Below the pieces are notes generated by a model that searched no databases, was not told where the DNA came from, and worked only from the letters and a program-made list of their open reading frames with translations. Positions 1 to 9,324 of a stretch of DNA of 64,000 nt are shown here, in pieces. The translations under genes were made by a program, and so were the position numbers. Origin of the DNA: Ahaetulla prasina (taxonomy: Eukaryota > Chordata > Lepidosauria > Squamata > Colubridae); assembly GCF_028640845.1 (NCBI RefSeq), contig NC_080542.1:132053580-132117579 (forward strand), written 5' to 3'. The first letter of the stretch is position 1. Every line of letters begins with the position of its first letter.

Positions 1-678
1 TGCTCAGTCTTACATATTGAAAAAAAGAACCTAAACACTAAGTACATGCTCGATGGACATTACCTTACAGATGACCCCCACCCTGTTAAAGACCTTGGAG
101 TTTTCATATCAAATGATCTAAGTGCCAAAGCCCACTGCAACTACATAGCAAAAAAGGCTCTAAGAGTTGTAAACCTAATTTTGCGTAGCTTCTTTTCCAA
201 AAACACTACACTACTAACCAGAGCATATAAAACATTTGCTAGGCCAATTCTTGAATATAGCTCACCTGTCTGGAACCCACACCACATCCCAGACATTAAT
301 ACAATCGAACGTGTCCAGAAATATTTTACAAGAAGAGTTTTCCGTTCCTCTGAAAGCAACAAAATACCTTATAACACCAGACTTGAAATCCTAGGCTTAG
401 AAAATTTAGAACTCCGTCGCCTTTGACAAGACCTAAGTTTAACTCATAGAATCATCTATTGTAATGTCCTTCCTGTTAAAGACTACTTCAGCTTCAATTA
501 CAATAATACAAGAGCAACCAATAGATTTAAACTTAATGTTAACCGCTTCAATCTAGATTGCAGAAAATATGACTACTGTAACAGAGTTATCAGTGCTTGG
601 AACACATTACCTGACTCTGTGGTCTCTTCTCATAATCCCAAAAGCTTTAACCAAAAACTATGTTTATATACTATATAA
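1..678 (+). pseudogene. LINE A reverse transcriptase, C-terminal fragment with one nonsense codon
   Basis: The frame is open from the window edge (no start needed; the ATG at 46 is internal) to a TGA at 424-426. Reading past that single stop, the same frame stays open to a TAA at 676-678 and carries conserved LINE C-terminal features, including an SAWNTLPDSV motif. The TGA follows CGC CTT and probably replaces CGA, a typical CpG decay. The protein would be the thumb and C-terminal part of an RT; the catalytic domain lies outside the window. Only one visible lesion suggests a relatively young copy. Confidence 0.75.
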
Positions 679-717
679 TCTTTTTGTGTGATGCTTATGT
701 ATATTGTTATGACAAAA

Positions 718-780
<63 letters not shown>
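1..780 (+). mobile_element. LINE family A, 3' end (jockey-superfamily non-LTR retrotransposon)
   Basis: This is the 3' end of a non-LTR retrotransposon cut off by the window edge. It holds the RT C-terminal region, a short 3' UTR and a tail of (AAAT) repeats from about 713. The same 3' end recurs at 32831-33190, 44080-45628, 51706-52366 and 53695-54372, which defines a family inside this window. The translated part has the LINE thumb pattern (DLGV near the start, then LEYSSPVW and IERVQ). The clade is not resolved; CR1-, Rex- and Kiri-like clades are all possible. Confidence 0.85.
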
Positions 781-782
781 AT
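711..782 (+). repeat. (AAAT)n microsatellite, LINE A tail
   Basis: About 17 AAAT units directly follow the LINE A 3' UTR (ending TTATGACAAAAT). Other copies have the same tail, seen as TTTA on reverse-strand copies, so this is an expanded LINE tail and not an independent repeat. Confidence 0.9.
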
Positions 783-784
783 GT

Positions 785-1021
785 ATTTACAATGATTGAA
801 CATCCTAGGGTCCTTTGGTCATCATTTGTGTCCTTTCCGGTCAGTTTCTGACAGCAAAGTCAATGGTGAAAACCAGATTTGCTTAACAGTAAGTAGTTCA
901 CTTAACAACTGTGGTGATTCAACAACTGTGGCAAAAAAGTTGCAAAATTGGGTTTAACAACTTTGTTTAACAATGGAAATTCTGGTCCCAGTTATAGTCA
1001 TAAGTCAAGGACTATCTGTAA
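785..1021 (+). mobile_element. Tc1/mariner-type MITE, right half
   Basis: Contains the phrases CACTTAACAACTGTGG and TCAAGGACTATCTGTAA, which match the right halves of the MITEs at 20509-21095 and 62623-63029. The left half is missing; the LINE A insertion ends immediately upstream, so the MITE was probably split by it and its left part lies outside the window. Confidence 0.6.
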
Positions 1022-1124
1022 TATTTATCCCTAGAGATAGCTCTTCTATCTTTTGCTACTCTAACTAGCATTATCTTAGTATGTTAAATTTTGGACTGAT
1101 TTATGTTTTCATCTGGAATCCTTG

Positions 1125-1605
1125 CTCTGTTCTCCCTTTTTCCCCCTAAAAGGGGGTGAAAATTTGGGTGCATCTTATACACTGAATATAGCCCCGCTCA
1201 CCCACTGGCCCTCATCCTTTGGCCTCTGCCTCCCAGCAATTTACCTCCTTGCAGCAAGCAGCAAGAAGAAACAGCCCATTTCAGCTTCAGCACAGCCTAA
1301 TTAGCACAAGTGGATTGTCCCTTGGATGGCCTCCCGACTCTCAGCTGTTTCAGGCTGCAGGGATTGGCATGCCCTATTGCTGTGTGGGCCTCTGCTGCTT
1401 GCTGCAAGAAGGTAAATTGCTGGGAGCAGATAATCAAGCTATGCTGAAAACGAAAATGAAAGTAAAACAGGTTGTTTGCTATTTGCTATAACAAAGCAAA
1501 ATTGCTGGGAGGTAGAGGCAGATTTCTTTTTCTTGTTTTCTTCACCAAAAAAGGTAAGTGCGTCTTATAGTCCAGAGCGTCTTATACTCCAAATAATATA
1601 GTAAT
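1125..1605 (-). mobile_element. MITE of the GTATAAGACGCAC family (decayed)
   Basis: Inverted ends GGGTGCATCTTATAC near 1165 and GTGCGTCTTATAGTCC near 1558 match the terminal motifs of the better copy at 5118-5598. The outermost bases are degraded and no target duplication is visible. The interior is non-coding; ORFs across 1122-1491 resemble nothing known. Confidence 0.5.
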
Positions 1606-2041
1606 TAATTTTATTTATTAAGCATATTTTCATAATTTCCTGTTGAGCAACTCTCAGCACTGAAGTATGCATGTCCACTTAAAAATAACCGAGTTCGGTA
1701 TTGCTTACTTTCAGGAAAGTGCGGTCACAACAAATTGACAATCAGCAATCTTCTGCTGATAGCCTAAATCTGTCATCTGAATTGGTTGCTATATTTTTTC
1801 CAAAAGTTGTATCAGCCTTTCTTTTTATACCAGGGGAAAAAATAATAATCCGTAGTTGCTGTTTCCATATTGGGTATTTTGCAAGGCATAATTGGTTGCT
1901 TGAATGGGCTTTATTTTCAGTAGTACTAGACCTAACTATTTGAAATGGGAACTTGGTAAACTAATTCATTAGCTGATTTACAGTATCTAACTCTATTTTT
2001 CTTGGTTCAAACACTTGAAAGTATAGCTCTGGATGAAAATG
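1606..2041. other. Unassigned stretch
   Basis: AT-rich sequence. An 80-codon ORF at 1701-1943 has no recognisable motif and is judged chance. No repeat copy elsewhere in the window was noticed. Confidence 0.4.
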
Positions 2042-2049
2042 TGCTAGAG

Positions 2050-2148
2050 TAGGGGTCTCCAACCTTGGTCCCTTTAAGTCCCTTTAAGACTTCAACTCCC
2101 AGAGTTCCTCAGCCAGCTTTGCCAAGGGACCAAGGTTGGAGACCCCTG
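2050..2148. mobile_element. Short palindromic hAT MITE (AGGGGTCTCCAACCTTGG ends)
   Basis: The 99 bp element has inverted ends: AGGGGTCTCCAACCTTGG on the left and CCAAGGTTGGAGACCCCT on the right. It is flanked by 8 bp target copies TGCTAGAG (2042-2049) and TGCTAGTG (2149-2156), one mismatch. Eight-base duplications are the hAT hallmark. The interior contains AAGACTTCAACTCCCAGAG, similar to the middle of the element at 30045-30152. Confidence 0.8.
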
Positions 2149-2161
2149 TGCTAGTGGACAA

Positions 2162-2548
2162 GTGGCAGTTTTTCAAGAGTCACATGTACACAAAAGTGTT
2201 GTGTCTTGCCCGCTCTCACCGCAGCCGGGGTCTGCTTATCTGCTTCCGAACACTGAAGAATGTCCTCCCGGCCCCAGCCCTGGCTCCATGCCCAGACAGG
2301 CTGAGGAGGGGGCATCTCCCGGCCCCTGCCCTGGCTCCATGCCCAAGCAGGCTGCAGAGGAGGGAGCATCCCCCAGCCCCAGCCCTGGCTCCATGCCCAG
2401 GCAAACGGAGCAGCTAGACCCCTCCCCCTCCTCCACAGTATGTGAGCCTGAGGAAAGTTTATTTCCAACAGCTGCTGATTGGAGTGACCCTCGCATCAGA
2501 AGACTGGATAGGCGGAGGCAACAGAAGGAAGGGAGGGGCAGGCCTTAA
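2162..2548 (+). CDS. Uncharacterised GC-rich ORF with an in-frame Pro/Gly/Ser/Met repeat
   Basis: A 128-codon frame much richer in GC than its surroundings. Residues about 35-85 are nearly three copies of a 17-18 residue unit centred on PGSMP; the C-terminus is basic (RRLDRRRQQKEG). The repeat units are 51 and 54 bp, both multiples of three, so expansion kept the frame. About 30 bp after the stop comes a region with a TATA-like motif (2583-2590). I do not recognise the protein. One possibility is the end of an LTR-retrotransposon ORF ahead of its LTR. Open frames on the opposite strand show that GC content alone can give such ORFs, so coding status is uncertain. Confidence 0.3.
   Translation: MAVFQESHVHKSVVSCPLSPQPGSAYLLPNTEECPPGPSPGSMPRQAEEGASPGPCPGSMPKQAAEEGASPSPSPGSMPRQTEQLDPSPSSTVCEPEESLFPTAADWSDPRIRRLDRRRQQKEGRGRP
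2267..2420 (+). repeat. 51/54 bp minisatellite, about 2.8 copies
   Basis: Units start at 2267, 2318 and 2372 and share GCCCTGGCTCCATGCCCA. Unit 2 is 3 bp longer than unit 1 through an extra GCA/GAG-like codon; the third unit is partial. Confidence 0.85.
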
Positions 2549-2554
2549 TGAGTG

Positions 2555-2763
2555 CTGAGTCATGGAGCTACACCCCATGGCCTATATAAAGGATCTGCTT
2601 TCTGGCAGTCTCTGAGTCAGGCAAATTCGAACTTATCTTGCTGAAGTCACTTTCTGGTCTCCTGCCTGCTCTGAGGACTTTGCTAGGACTTTGGGCAGAG
2701 CTGCAGAGGCAAGCCTGATTCGGATTTCCCTGACCCGGCCGTCAGCGGAGGAGTGGGACACGA
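2555..2763 (+). promoter_or_regulatory. Candidate RNA polymerase II promoter or LTR-like segment
   Basis: Contains CCTATATAAAGG, a strong TATA-box match, followed about 30 bp later by GGCAGTCTCTGAGTCAGGC and a GC-rich stretch ending GTGGGACACGACA. The order (TATA, short leader, CA end) resembles the 3' half of a retrotransposon LTR. No second copy occurs in the window and no clear TG start was found. Confidence 0.35.
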
Positions 2764-2988
2764 CAAAAAGCAGCATTACAGCTGTCATTCTTATGACGGA
2801 AGTGTTCTGATTAGTCATTATAGTTCATGATACAGATTATACTAATACTAAAATGTATTTCATTTCAGAGTTTAATTCGTACTTCATCTCTAAATAAAAA
2901 CATGTCTGTCCGGTTTTCACATGCATTTTATTTTCTTATTACAATAACCTTTTCTACCTGTAAACAGAAAGTTCAAAATGGTGTGAAT

Positions 2989-3209
2989 AAGGGGTAGTAT
3001 TCACTTACCTTCGCTACGGGTTCACAAATGTGAGCGTGCATGTGCGCTGGCTTTGCTTGCATGCGCCACCTCCACACATGTGCAGGACCTTCTGCGCATG
3101 CACCGAGCATCAAAAACAAGACGTGATTACGTCTGGGCAGGTGGGCAGAGGCTCACGCCACCACTACCGATTCGCTCAAATGGGTAGAACTGACTCAATA
3201 CCACCACTG
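2989..3209 (-). mobile_element. hAT MITE, CAGTGGTGG family
   Basis: A 221 bp element with a perfect 8 bp duplication GTGTGAAT (2981-2988 and 3210-3217). On the reverse strand it starts CAGTGGTGGTATTGAG; the other end reads AAGTGAATACTACCCC. The interior contains GCGCATGC-type motifs shared with the copies at 12811 and 22835. Confidence 0.9.
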
Positions 3210-3407
3210 GTGTGAATATATTTTTTTCTATCAACTGGAAAAAGAAACTGTTTCCTCCCCCCACTTCCCTGTACATTCATCCTATAACCTGAGGAAAAGA
3301 CAGCTGTGAGCTGTCTTGAATGACGACTGAAATGAAAAGGTGCAAGGCATGTGTGAAGCAGTCCTTTGACAACTTCAGTTTACTTTCAATATGATTTCTT
3401 CTTTTAA

Positions 3408-3795
3408 TAGGCAAAGGTAAAGGTAAAGCTAAAGATAAAGGTAAAGGTTCCCCTCGCACATATGTGCTAGTCGTTGCCGACTCTAGGGGGCGGTGCTCAT
3501 CTCCATTTCAAAGCCAAAGAGCCAGCGCTGTCCGAAGACGTATCCTTGGTCATGTGGTCGGCATGACTCAACACCAAAGGCGCACGGAATGCTGTTACCT
3601 TCCCACCTAGGTGGTCCCTATTTTTTTTACTTGCATTTTTACATGCTTTCGAAACTGCTAGGTTGACAGAAGCTGGGACAAGTAACGGGAGCTCACCCTG
3701 TTACACGGCAGCACTAGGAATTCAAACCGCTGAGCTGCCAACCTTTCGATCGACAAGCTCAACGTCCTAGCCCCAGAGCCACCGCATCCCTCTAT
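3408..3795 (-). mobile_element. tRNA-derived SINE with (GGTAAA)n tail
   Basis: Read on the reverse strand, the tRNA-like head lies near 3790 (GGTGGCTCTGGGGCTAGGAC, then a B-box-like TTCGAAT region near 3720). The body contains CGACTCTAGGGGGCGG in + orientation, and the tail of repeated TTTACC lies at 3415-3450. A second copy split by a LINE is at 49141-50266 and a diverged third at 61365-61650. It is probably mobilised by a LINE with a matching 3' end, which I could not identify. Confidence 0.8.
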
Positions 3796-3955
3796 TTAAT
3801 AGGTTACCTCTTTGCAAAAAAGAGGTAAAAAACTTTCTTTTTCTTTTCTTTTCTTTTTTTTTTTACACCTGAATCTATTTTTTGCAGAGGTATTTAATAA
3901 GTTACCTGTTTGCAAAAAATAGATTCAGGTATAAAAAAAAAAAGAAAGTAAAATA
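3793..3955. repeat. Local inverted and direct repeat cluster
   Basis: TACACCTGAATCTATTTTTT (3864-3883) is inverted as AAAAAATAGATTCAGGTAT at about 3915-3933, with a T-rich arm and a matching A-rich arm outside. In addition, TATTTAATAGGTTACCTCTT near 3793 recurs almost directly near 3890. This could form a hairpin of about 120 bases. Confidence 0.75.
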
Positions 3956-3967
3956 CAAAATGCAATA

Positions 3968-4292
3968 TAGGTAATCCTCAATTTACAACTGCAATCAAGC
4001 CCAAGCATTCTGTTGCTAAGCGAAATGTTTGTTAAGTGAATTTTATGACATTTCTTGTTAAGTGAATTACTGCAGTTGCCAAGTTTGTGAATTATGCTTC
4101 TTTGTTGGCTTTGCACCTGGGATACTGCAACAGTCATAAATCTGAATCAGTTACCAAGCCTTTGAATTTTGATCTCATGATCATGGGCTGCAATGGTCGT
4201 AAGTGTGAAAAATGGACGTAAGTTACTTATTCCATTTTGAACAATCTCTTGTTCTGTTTGAACAAACCGTTGTAAGTTGAGGACTATTTATA
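3968..4292 (+). mobile_element. Tc1/mariner-type MITE
   Basis: Inverted ends TAGGTAATCCTCAATTTAC and GTAAGTTGAGGACTATTTA flank about 325 bp, with TA on each side. The family (AGGTAGTCCTCGACTTAC-like ends) recurs at 785, 20509 and 62623. No transposase is present. Confidence 0.8.
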
Positions 4293-4426
4293 ATTTGACT
4301 GAATTAGTACAATTTAACAACTTCAAAAGAAAACTTGATAAAAAAATTATTATTATTTTTTAAAACATTAAAAAAATGAAAATAGAATCAGCAGTAATAA
4401 AAGAAGCGGATGTGGGGTGTGGGGGG

Positions 4427-4934
4427 TACCGTATATACTTGTGGATAGCCTGATAATTTTGGGTGAGAATTTTAAATATATCTAAATTTGGAGTTATCTT
4501 ACTCATAGAATAGAATAGAATTTTTTATTGGCCAAGTGTGATTGGAATTTGTCTTGGTGCATATGCTCTCAATGTACATAAAAGAAAAGTTACGTTCATC
4601 AAGGTACAACATTTACAACACAATTGATGGTCAATATATCAATATAAATCATAAGGATTGCCAGCAACAAAGTTATAGTCATACAGTCATAAGTGGACAG
4701 CTTATCTGCAAATATATATGGCAATACTCATTAAAAGTCCACATACTGTATATCCTGTACATATCTGCATATAAGTCCATGGATAAACCAATTCTTGAAT
4801 TTGTAAAGAAAATCCCTTGAAAAATATGAGTTAGTTTATCTGTGAGTAGTGCATTTTTCATGGTATTTTGGTTAAAAATTTGAGAATCAATTTATCTTCT
4901 TATAAATATATCTATGAGTGTATACAGTTCGGTA
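4427..4934. mobile_element. MITE with TACCGTATATACT ends, split by a LINE B tail
   Basis: The left end TACCGTATATACTTGTGGATA mirrors the right end TATGAGTGTATACAGTTCGG imperfectly. The interior is non-coding. A reverse-strand LINE B 3' end (about 4505-4698) sits in the middle. The outer ends resemble a common amniote MITE with GTATATACTCGAGTATAAGC-like ends, but this copy is diverged. Confidence 0.5.
4505..4698 (-). mobile_element. LINE family B, 3' end fragment with AATAG tail
   Basis: Starts with three (AATAG) units, then the conserved terminus TTATTGGCCAAGTGTGATTG, and continues to ATAAGTGGA. It matches the 3' UTR of the long copy at 58393 almost base for base. Only the last ~190 bp of the LINE is present, so it is strongly 5'-truncated. 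Confidence 0.85.
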
Positions 4935-5117
4935 CATTTATCTATCCAAATTACATACATATTTATTATCACACATATTTTCAAATGTCTAACCATATTC
5001 AGACCTCATTCTGATATATCTGTGTTAAAGGAATGTTTTTGGCACACTGCATCCTAAGAGATGAGCCAGGAAATCACATATACATTTTCAATTTCTTCAG
5101 TATAAATCTATGTGATC

Positions 5118-5598
5118 TACTGTATTTTTCAGAGTATAAGACGCACAGGAATATAAGACACACTGTAGTTTTTGGGGAGGAAAATAAGAAAAAAGCTAAT
5201 TGGCAGGTGGATTGGCCTCCGGGAATACCCTCAATCAGCTGTTCTCAGAGGTGAATTTTAGCAACAGGTTCCTTGGTTGTGAGCTCTGTGCCTTGCTTTT
5301 TTTTTGCTTTTTTTTTTCTGCCTCTGAAACTCCATTTCAGAAAAAACTTTTTTCTGCTTCTGAAAGCCTCCAAAACAGAGTTTCAGAAAAAAAGCCTCTG
5401 AAGCTCTGTTTGGGAACTTCTTTTCTAAAGCTCCGTTTGGGGCTTTTTTTCTGAAGCTCCATTTCTGATGCTTTTTTCAGCCTCTGAAACCTCCATTTGA
5501 GAAGCTGGGCAGGGCTACATTCAGAGTATAAGACGCACCCAGATTTTCATCCTTTTTTGGGAGAAAAAGGTGCATCTTATACTCCGAAAAATACTGTA
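5118..5598. mobile_element. MITE with TACAGTATTTTTCGGAGTAT ends
   Basis: The left end TACTGTATTTTTCAGAGTAT pairs with the right end ATACTCCGAAAAATACTGTA over about 20 bp, with TA at each outer edge, so it is possibly Tc1/mariner-like. A second inverted pair (GTATAAGACGCACC and GGTGCATCTTATAC) lies inside the right part. The interior is T-rich with repeated CTCTGAAACTCCATTT-like phrases. Confidence 0.7.
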
Positions 5599-6066
5599 AG
5601 TAGGCAGAGAAGTAGTTTATGGGAATTTTAGCATCCAAATTTTAATATAAATTTTATAACAAAGGTTTAATGTAACGACTGTAGAAACCAAATCCTATTA
5701 GATAGATCGCTAATGCTTAAGCTATTGGAGAGCTATGGTTACTTTGCTTATGATTACTACGGGGAATTGGGATGCTGAATTGAAGGAAAACTAGAAAGAT
5801 TGATAACTCTTTAGAATAGAAGTAGCTTTTTTTCTAGGCCTCTATAGACCAACTTTGTTTTACTTTAAAAGTTTCTCACCACAGACTGATGTAACTGTCC
5901 TTATGGAGATGATGCAATGAGACATTTCACATCATTTTATCCACCTGGACTTGCAACTGCAGAAGTCAGAAGAAACTATTATCCACGCAGAGAAGTGTCT
6001 TCTGTTTTCTGCAAATGCCAATGGTAAGTTTTGAACCAAAATGAAGTGAGGTAAGAATTTTATTTT
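5599..6066. other. Unassigned stretch
   Basis: AT-rich sequence with no recognisable coding or repeat signal. Short ORFs here have no known motif. Confidence 0.4.
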
Positions 6067-6074
6067 CACTAACG

Positions 6075-6473
6075 CAGTATTTCCTAACCTTTGGAGAGAA
6101 AGGAACAACTGACAGAGATTTGTAGGAAGCATTATTTAGATAAAAAGAGCCAAAACAGTTTTTAAAAATAATTCAGAACAAGGTAACATTCAAAGCAAAA
6201 TAGACAGATGTCTTCTTAATTCACTGGTATATAAGAATGGGAAGAGGGGGGAATTATTCCAATTATTATTATAGCCAATCTCAAAAAATCAGTTTCTGCC
6301 TTCATGTAGAGTTCATTTCGTGGCATGATTGATCTAGTGCAGCTGACACATTTTTGGCAAGTTTCAGGTGTATAGACTTCAATTCCCAGAATTCTCAGCA
6401 ATGGTGATGCTGGCGGGAGGAATTCTGGATCCTGAAGGATACACATCGAGAAGTTGGCATGGTTGGGAAACTG
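6075..6473. mobile_element. hAT MITE with CAGTGTTTCCCAACC-type ends
   Basis: The left end CAGTATTTCCTAACCTTTGG and the right end GGCATGGTTGGGAAACTG are imperfect inverted repeats. The flanking octamers CACTAACG (6067-6074) and AACTAGCG (6474-6481) agree at 6 of 8 positions, as expected for an old 8 bp target duplication. Confidence 0.7.
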
Positions 6474-6481
6474 AACTAGCG

Positions 6482-7291
6482 TAAGCTTCTAGAAGTTCAT
6501 TTGCTTTGGAAACCAGCATTAAAGTCTACATTTTATTTATCAGGTAAATAGATCAGATAAATAAATAGAGGTTGCTTCATAAGCTAATTTGAAGTTTAAG
6601 CTCATGTTATCTTTGCTTCTATTGTTCTTTTTTGACCAAAAACCAGTCTGGACTTTACTTCCCTCTCAATTTGGCCAAGACTATGGAGTAGCATAAGTTG
6701 GTACAGAAAGAATCTGACAATCTAAGCCCCTTAGGGATATATAAGATGTATAAAAAGAAAAAAAATGTAAAAAAAAATCAATGAGGCACTGACTGGTTTT
6801 GGTTCAATTTTTCGAAGAACATCTTGATCAAATTATTTCAGGTCTTATGGTACTTTGCCTGCCAATTTTTTTCAGAAAAAAAAGTTATATGTTGAAAAAG
6901 TTGTAATCATATGAGAGAACTAACTCTGGTCCTGAATCCCTGCCCAGAATTCAGTCACAACAACAATTACAGTTATGTGATTAATTTCAATTCTGAAAGC
7001 ACATGTCCCTTTATGCTTGCTGTTTGTTCAGGGCCAAAGGTGACCTTGTCATTATTTACTATTCATAAATGTCATGACATAAGAGAAGTAAACATATATA
7101 CACAGTCCATCTAATTATAAATAAAACTTCTATGGGTATGACAGTGGCCTCATAAATGGATGTCCAGTTCAGCTATCCAGATGATTGCTTCTGTTGTTGC
7201 TTCATCATATATTCTAGGGAATCAGAGAATGTAAATTCTGAGCAATCTTGCATAATATATTTAATAGTTTGCATGCCAGCACCACAATCGC
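6482..7291. other. Unassigned stretch
   Basis: Nothing recognisable apart from A-rich runs at about 6740-6780 and 6870-6900. Short ORFs at 6911-7114 and 7156-7344 carry no motif. Confidence 0.4.
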
Positions 7292-7299
7292 AACAAGGG

Positions 7300-7669
7300 C
7301 AGTGGTGGGATTCAAATAATTTAACAACCAGTTCTCTGCCCTAATGACCAGCTGGGTAGGTGTGGTTCGATGGTCATGTGACTGTGTGGGCGTGGTCAGC
7401 TCAACGTCACTCACTTCAATGGGCGCTTTGCCTTAGCTATTACAATGTAATAAGGGTTAACCAGAGAGGCAGTTACTGTAAGCAGGGCAATAAAGATTAG
7501 GCTAGAAAAACCACCAGAATATTTCCTTCCTGCCTTCCTTACAGGATTAGCCCTGTAAAGTGGAAAAAAACAAAATAAGATTTCTTCCAACAATCGGTTC
7601 TCCAAACTGCTTAGAAAGTTAACAACTGGTTCTCCTGAATAGGGGCGAACTGGCTGAATCCCACCATTG
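7300..7669 (+). mobile_element. hAT MITE, CAGTGGTGGG family, complete
   Basis: The inverted ends are CAGTGGTGGGATTCA and TGAATCCCACCATTG, within a perfect 8 bp target duplication AACAAGGG (7292-7299 and 7670-7677). Its core (7359-7597) is repeated almost identically at 8343-8592 inside an LTR. No transposase reading frame is present. Confidence 0.92.
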
Positions 7670-7677
7670 AACAAGGG

Positions 7678-8010
7678 TAATATTTCCATTCCCACTGATA
7701 TAGGGCAGAGGCACTTCTTACAGTATCACACCTATTTCTGTTCAATTTCATGCAGAGCAAGGCATATAAAAACAGGTGGTTTGGTAGAGGGTTCATTAAT
7801 GGTCAGGTCCCAAGAAGATAACCTTGAACCATTCCTCTCTCCTGGAATTCTTGGGGTTAAACTGGGAAGATGTTAAGTGAACAGCTGACTTCCACGCTGG
7901 CCTATGGGATTTCAATCTTGAGCATTGTCCTGGGGAATAGGGAGGGAATTGTTCAGCATCCTTGACCATCACTAAACTAGAGCTTGTTGTCTTCTAATTT
8001 GAGGTGATAT
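7678..8010. other. Unassigned stretch between hAT and LTR
   Basis: No gene or repeat recognised; ORFs at 7667-7876 and 7611-7796 have no motif and partly overlap the hAT element. Confidence 0.4.
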
Positions 8011-8342
8011 TGTGGGAAGCCACCCCTGCCCCCTGTAGAAGAATGAAATATTTTTAGGAAATATTAAAAAGGCAGATATTATATTTCCCTAAAGGGAGAA
8101 ATGGAGAAACATGCTCTTGGAGAGAGAAAGCAGCCCCCACCTTCCTTAATAGCCCTCAGCAGATGTCAGCACTTAAGAGATAAAGAGTTTATTGAAAGAA
8201 GCCAAGTATCTAGGTAGCTCTATTCATAGGCAAAGCAAATATTGCAGGCAGAAATCCATTCAAGACGGATATTTTGAAATTACCTGCAGCAAAGTCTGAA
8301 CAAAGGTACGATTAGCCATCAAGTCACAATAGGAATTGGCTT

Positions 8343-8592
8343 GGTGTGGTTCGATGGTCATGTGATTGTGTGGGCGTGGTCAGCTCAACGTCACTCACTT
8401 CAATGGGCGCTTTGCCTTAGCTATTACAATGTAATAAGGGTTAACCAGAGAGGCAGTTACTGTAAGCAGGGCAATAAAGATTAGGCTAGAAACACCACCA
8501 GAATATTTCCTTCCTGCCTTCCTTACAGGATCCTTACAGGATTAGCCCTGTAAAGTGGAAAAAAACAAAATAAGATTTCTTCCAACAATCGG
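8343..8592 (+). mobile_element. hAT core copy lacking both ends, inside LTR copy 1
   Basis: Matches 7359-7597 almost exactly. I see single-base changes near 8365 and 8491 plus a short duplication (CCTTACAGGA repeated near 8520-8540). Neither CAGTGGTGGG terminus is present and there is no 8 bp duplication around it. Confidence 0.85.
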
Positions 8593-8796
8593 ATTTCAGA
8601 ACACAAGCTCCCTCATTGCATCACCCTCAGAAACTTCAATCAAACATAGCTCAGACAAATACCTAGGGTTTGTACTTTGCCTATAGAGCCAGCTATGACT
8701 CCTACATAACCCCTACATGGCCCCGTGGAAGTCTGACAATATCCAACAGAATACATGCACAGGAACAGGAAGTTCAAGGGCAAAGCCCAAAGAAGG

Positions 8797-8803
8797 TATA
8801 AAA
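8797..8803 (+). promoter_or_regulatory. TATA box of LTR copy 1
   Basis: TATAAAA preceded by GAAGG, about 150 bp before the LTR end. The homologous position in copy 2 reads GGTATAACC, so the box has decayed there. Confidence 0.5.
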
Positions 8804-9061
8804 ACCCTTCATTCTCAACTCCATTTTAGTCAGCTGCACAGAACCCATGTGGTTCTGCTTCATCATTAAACCATCTTTCCAATCAGCCTCCATGCTTCCA
8901 ATATCTTTCTCTCAGCTTGGAACTGAACCAGATGGATATTTCTTCCCACAGTATGATATTGCTACGTACTGCATAGGAGTGGGATGCAATGTGCCAGAAA
9001 TGATACACAGTGTCTGGCAGAGTGGGACATCAACTATTTGGGTGTGGGTGCTCTTAAGCCC

Positions 9062-9232
9062 CATGCTGGCACAAATGAAACAAACAAAATGTTAAAAAGT
9101 TATGATATTTATGTAGTTACTTACCAAGCACATCTAAATTATATTAAAGTAACCAAAATAACTTTACAATCCCCAAGGCATGTCATAACTTTTGAGCACC
9201 CCTAATGTTTGGAAATTGAAAGTTGAAAAAAA
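9062..9232 (+). repeat. Unclassified repeat X, copy 1
   Basis: About 170 bp from AAACAAACAAAATGTTAAAA to GGAAATTGAAAGTTGAAAA. It aligns with 21253-21423 at high identity, while the flanks of the two copies differ on both sides. It has no coding signal and I cannot name its family. Confidence 0.8.
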
Positions 9233-9324
9233 TGATACTCCCTACTGGCTGTATATTCAGCTGTAGAATAAACCAAAGCCAAGGTTGTTGTTCATAGGGT
9301 GTTTAGTATCAGCACCCCAGGGTT

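Larger units (their letters stand above)
8011..8950 (+). mobile_element. Solo retroviral-type LTR, copy 1, with inserted hAT core
   Basis: Begins TGTGGGAAG and ends CTTCCCACA, a perfect 9 bp inverted terminus with TG...CA. The internal order fits an LTR: a TATAAAA box at 8797-8803, then ATTAAACC at about 8864 as a weak polyadenylation signal, then a U5-like end. A second copy at 14263-14928 aligns along its length. The flanking tetramers ATAT and GTAT differ at one base, consistent with a decayed 4 bp duplication as in gammaretrovirus-like elements. There is no internal gag, pol or env. About 250 bp at 8343-8592 is foreign hAT sequence. Confidence 0.8.
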
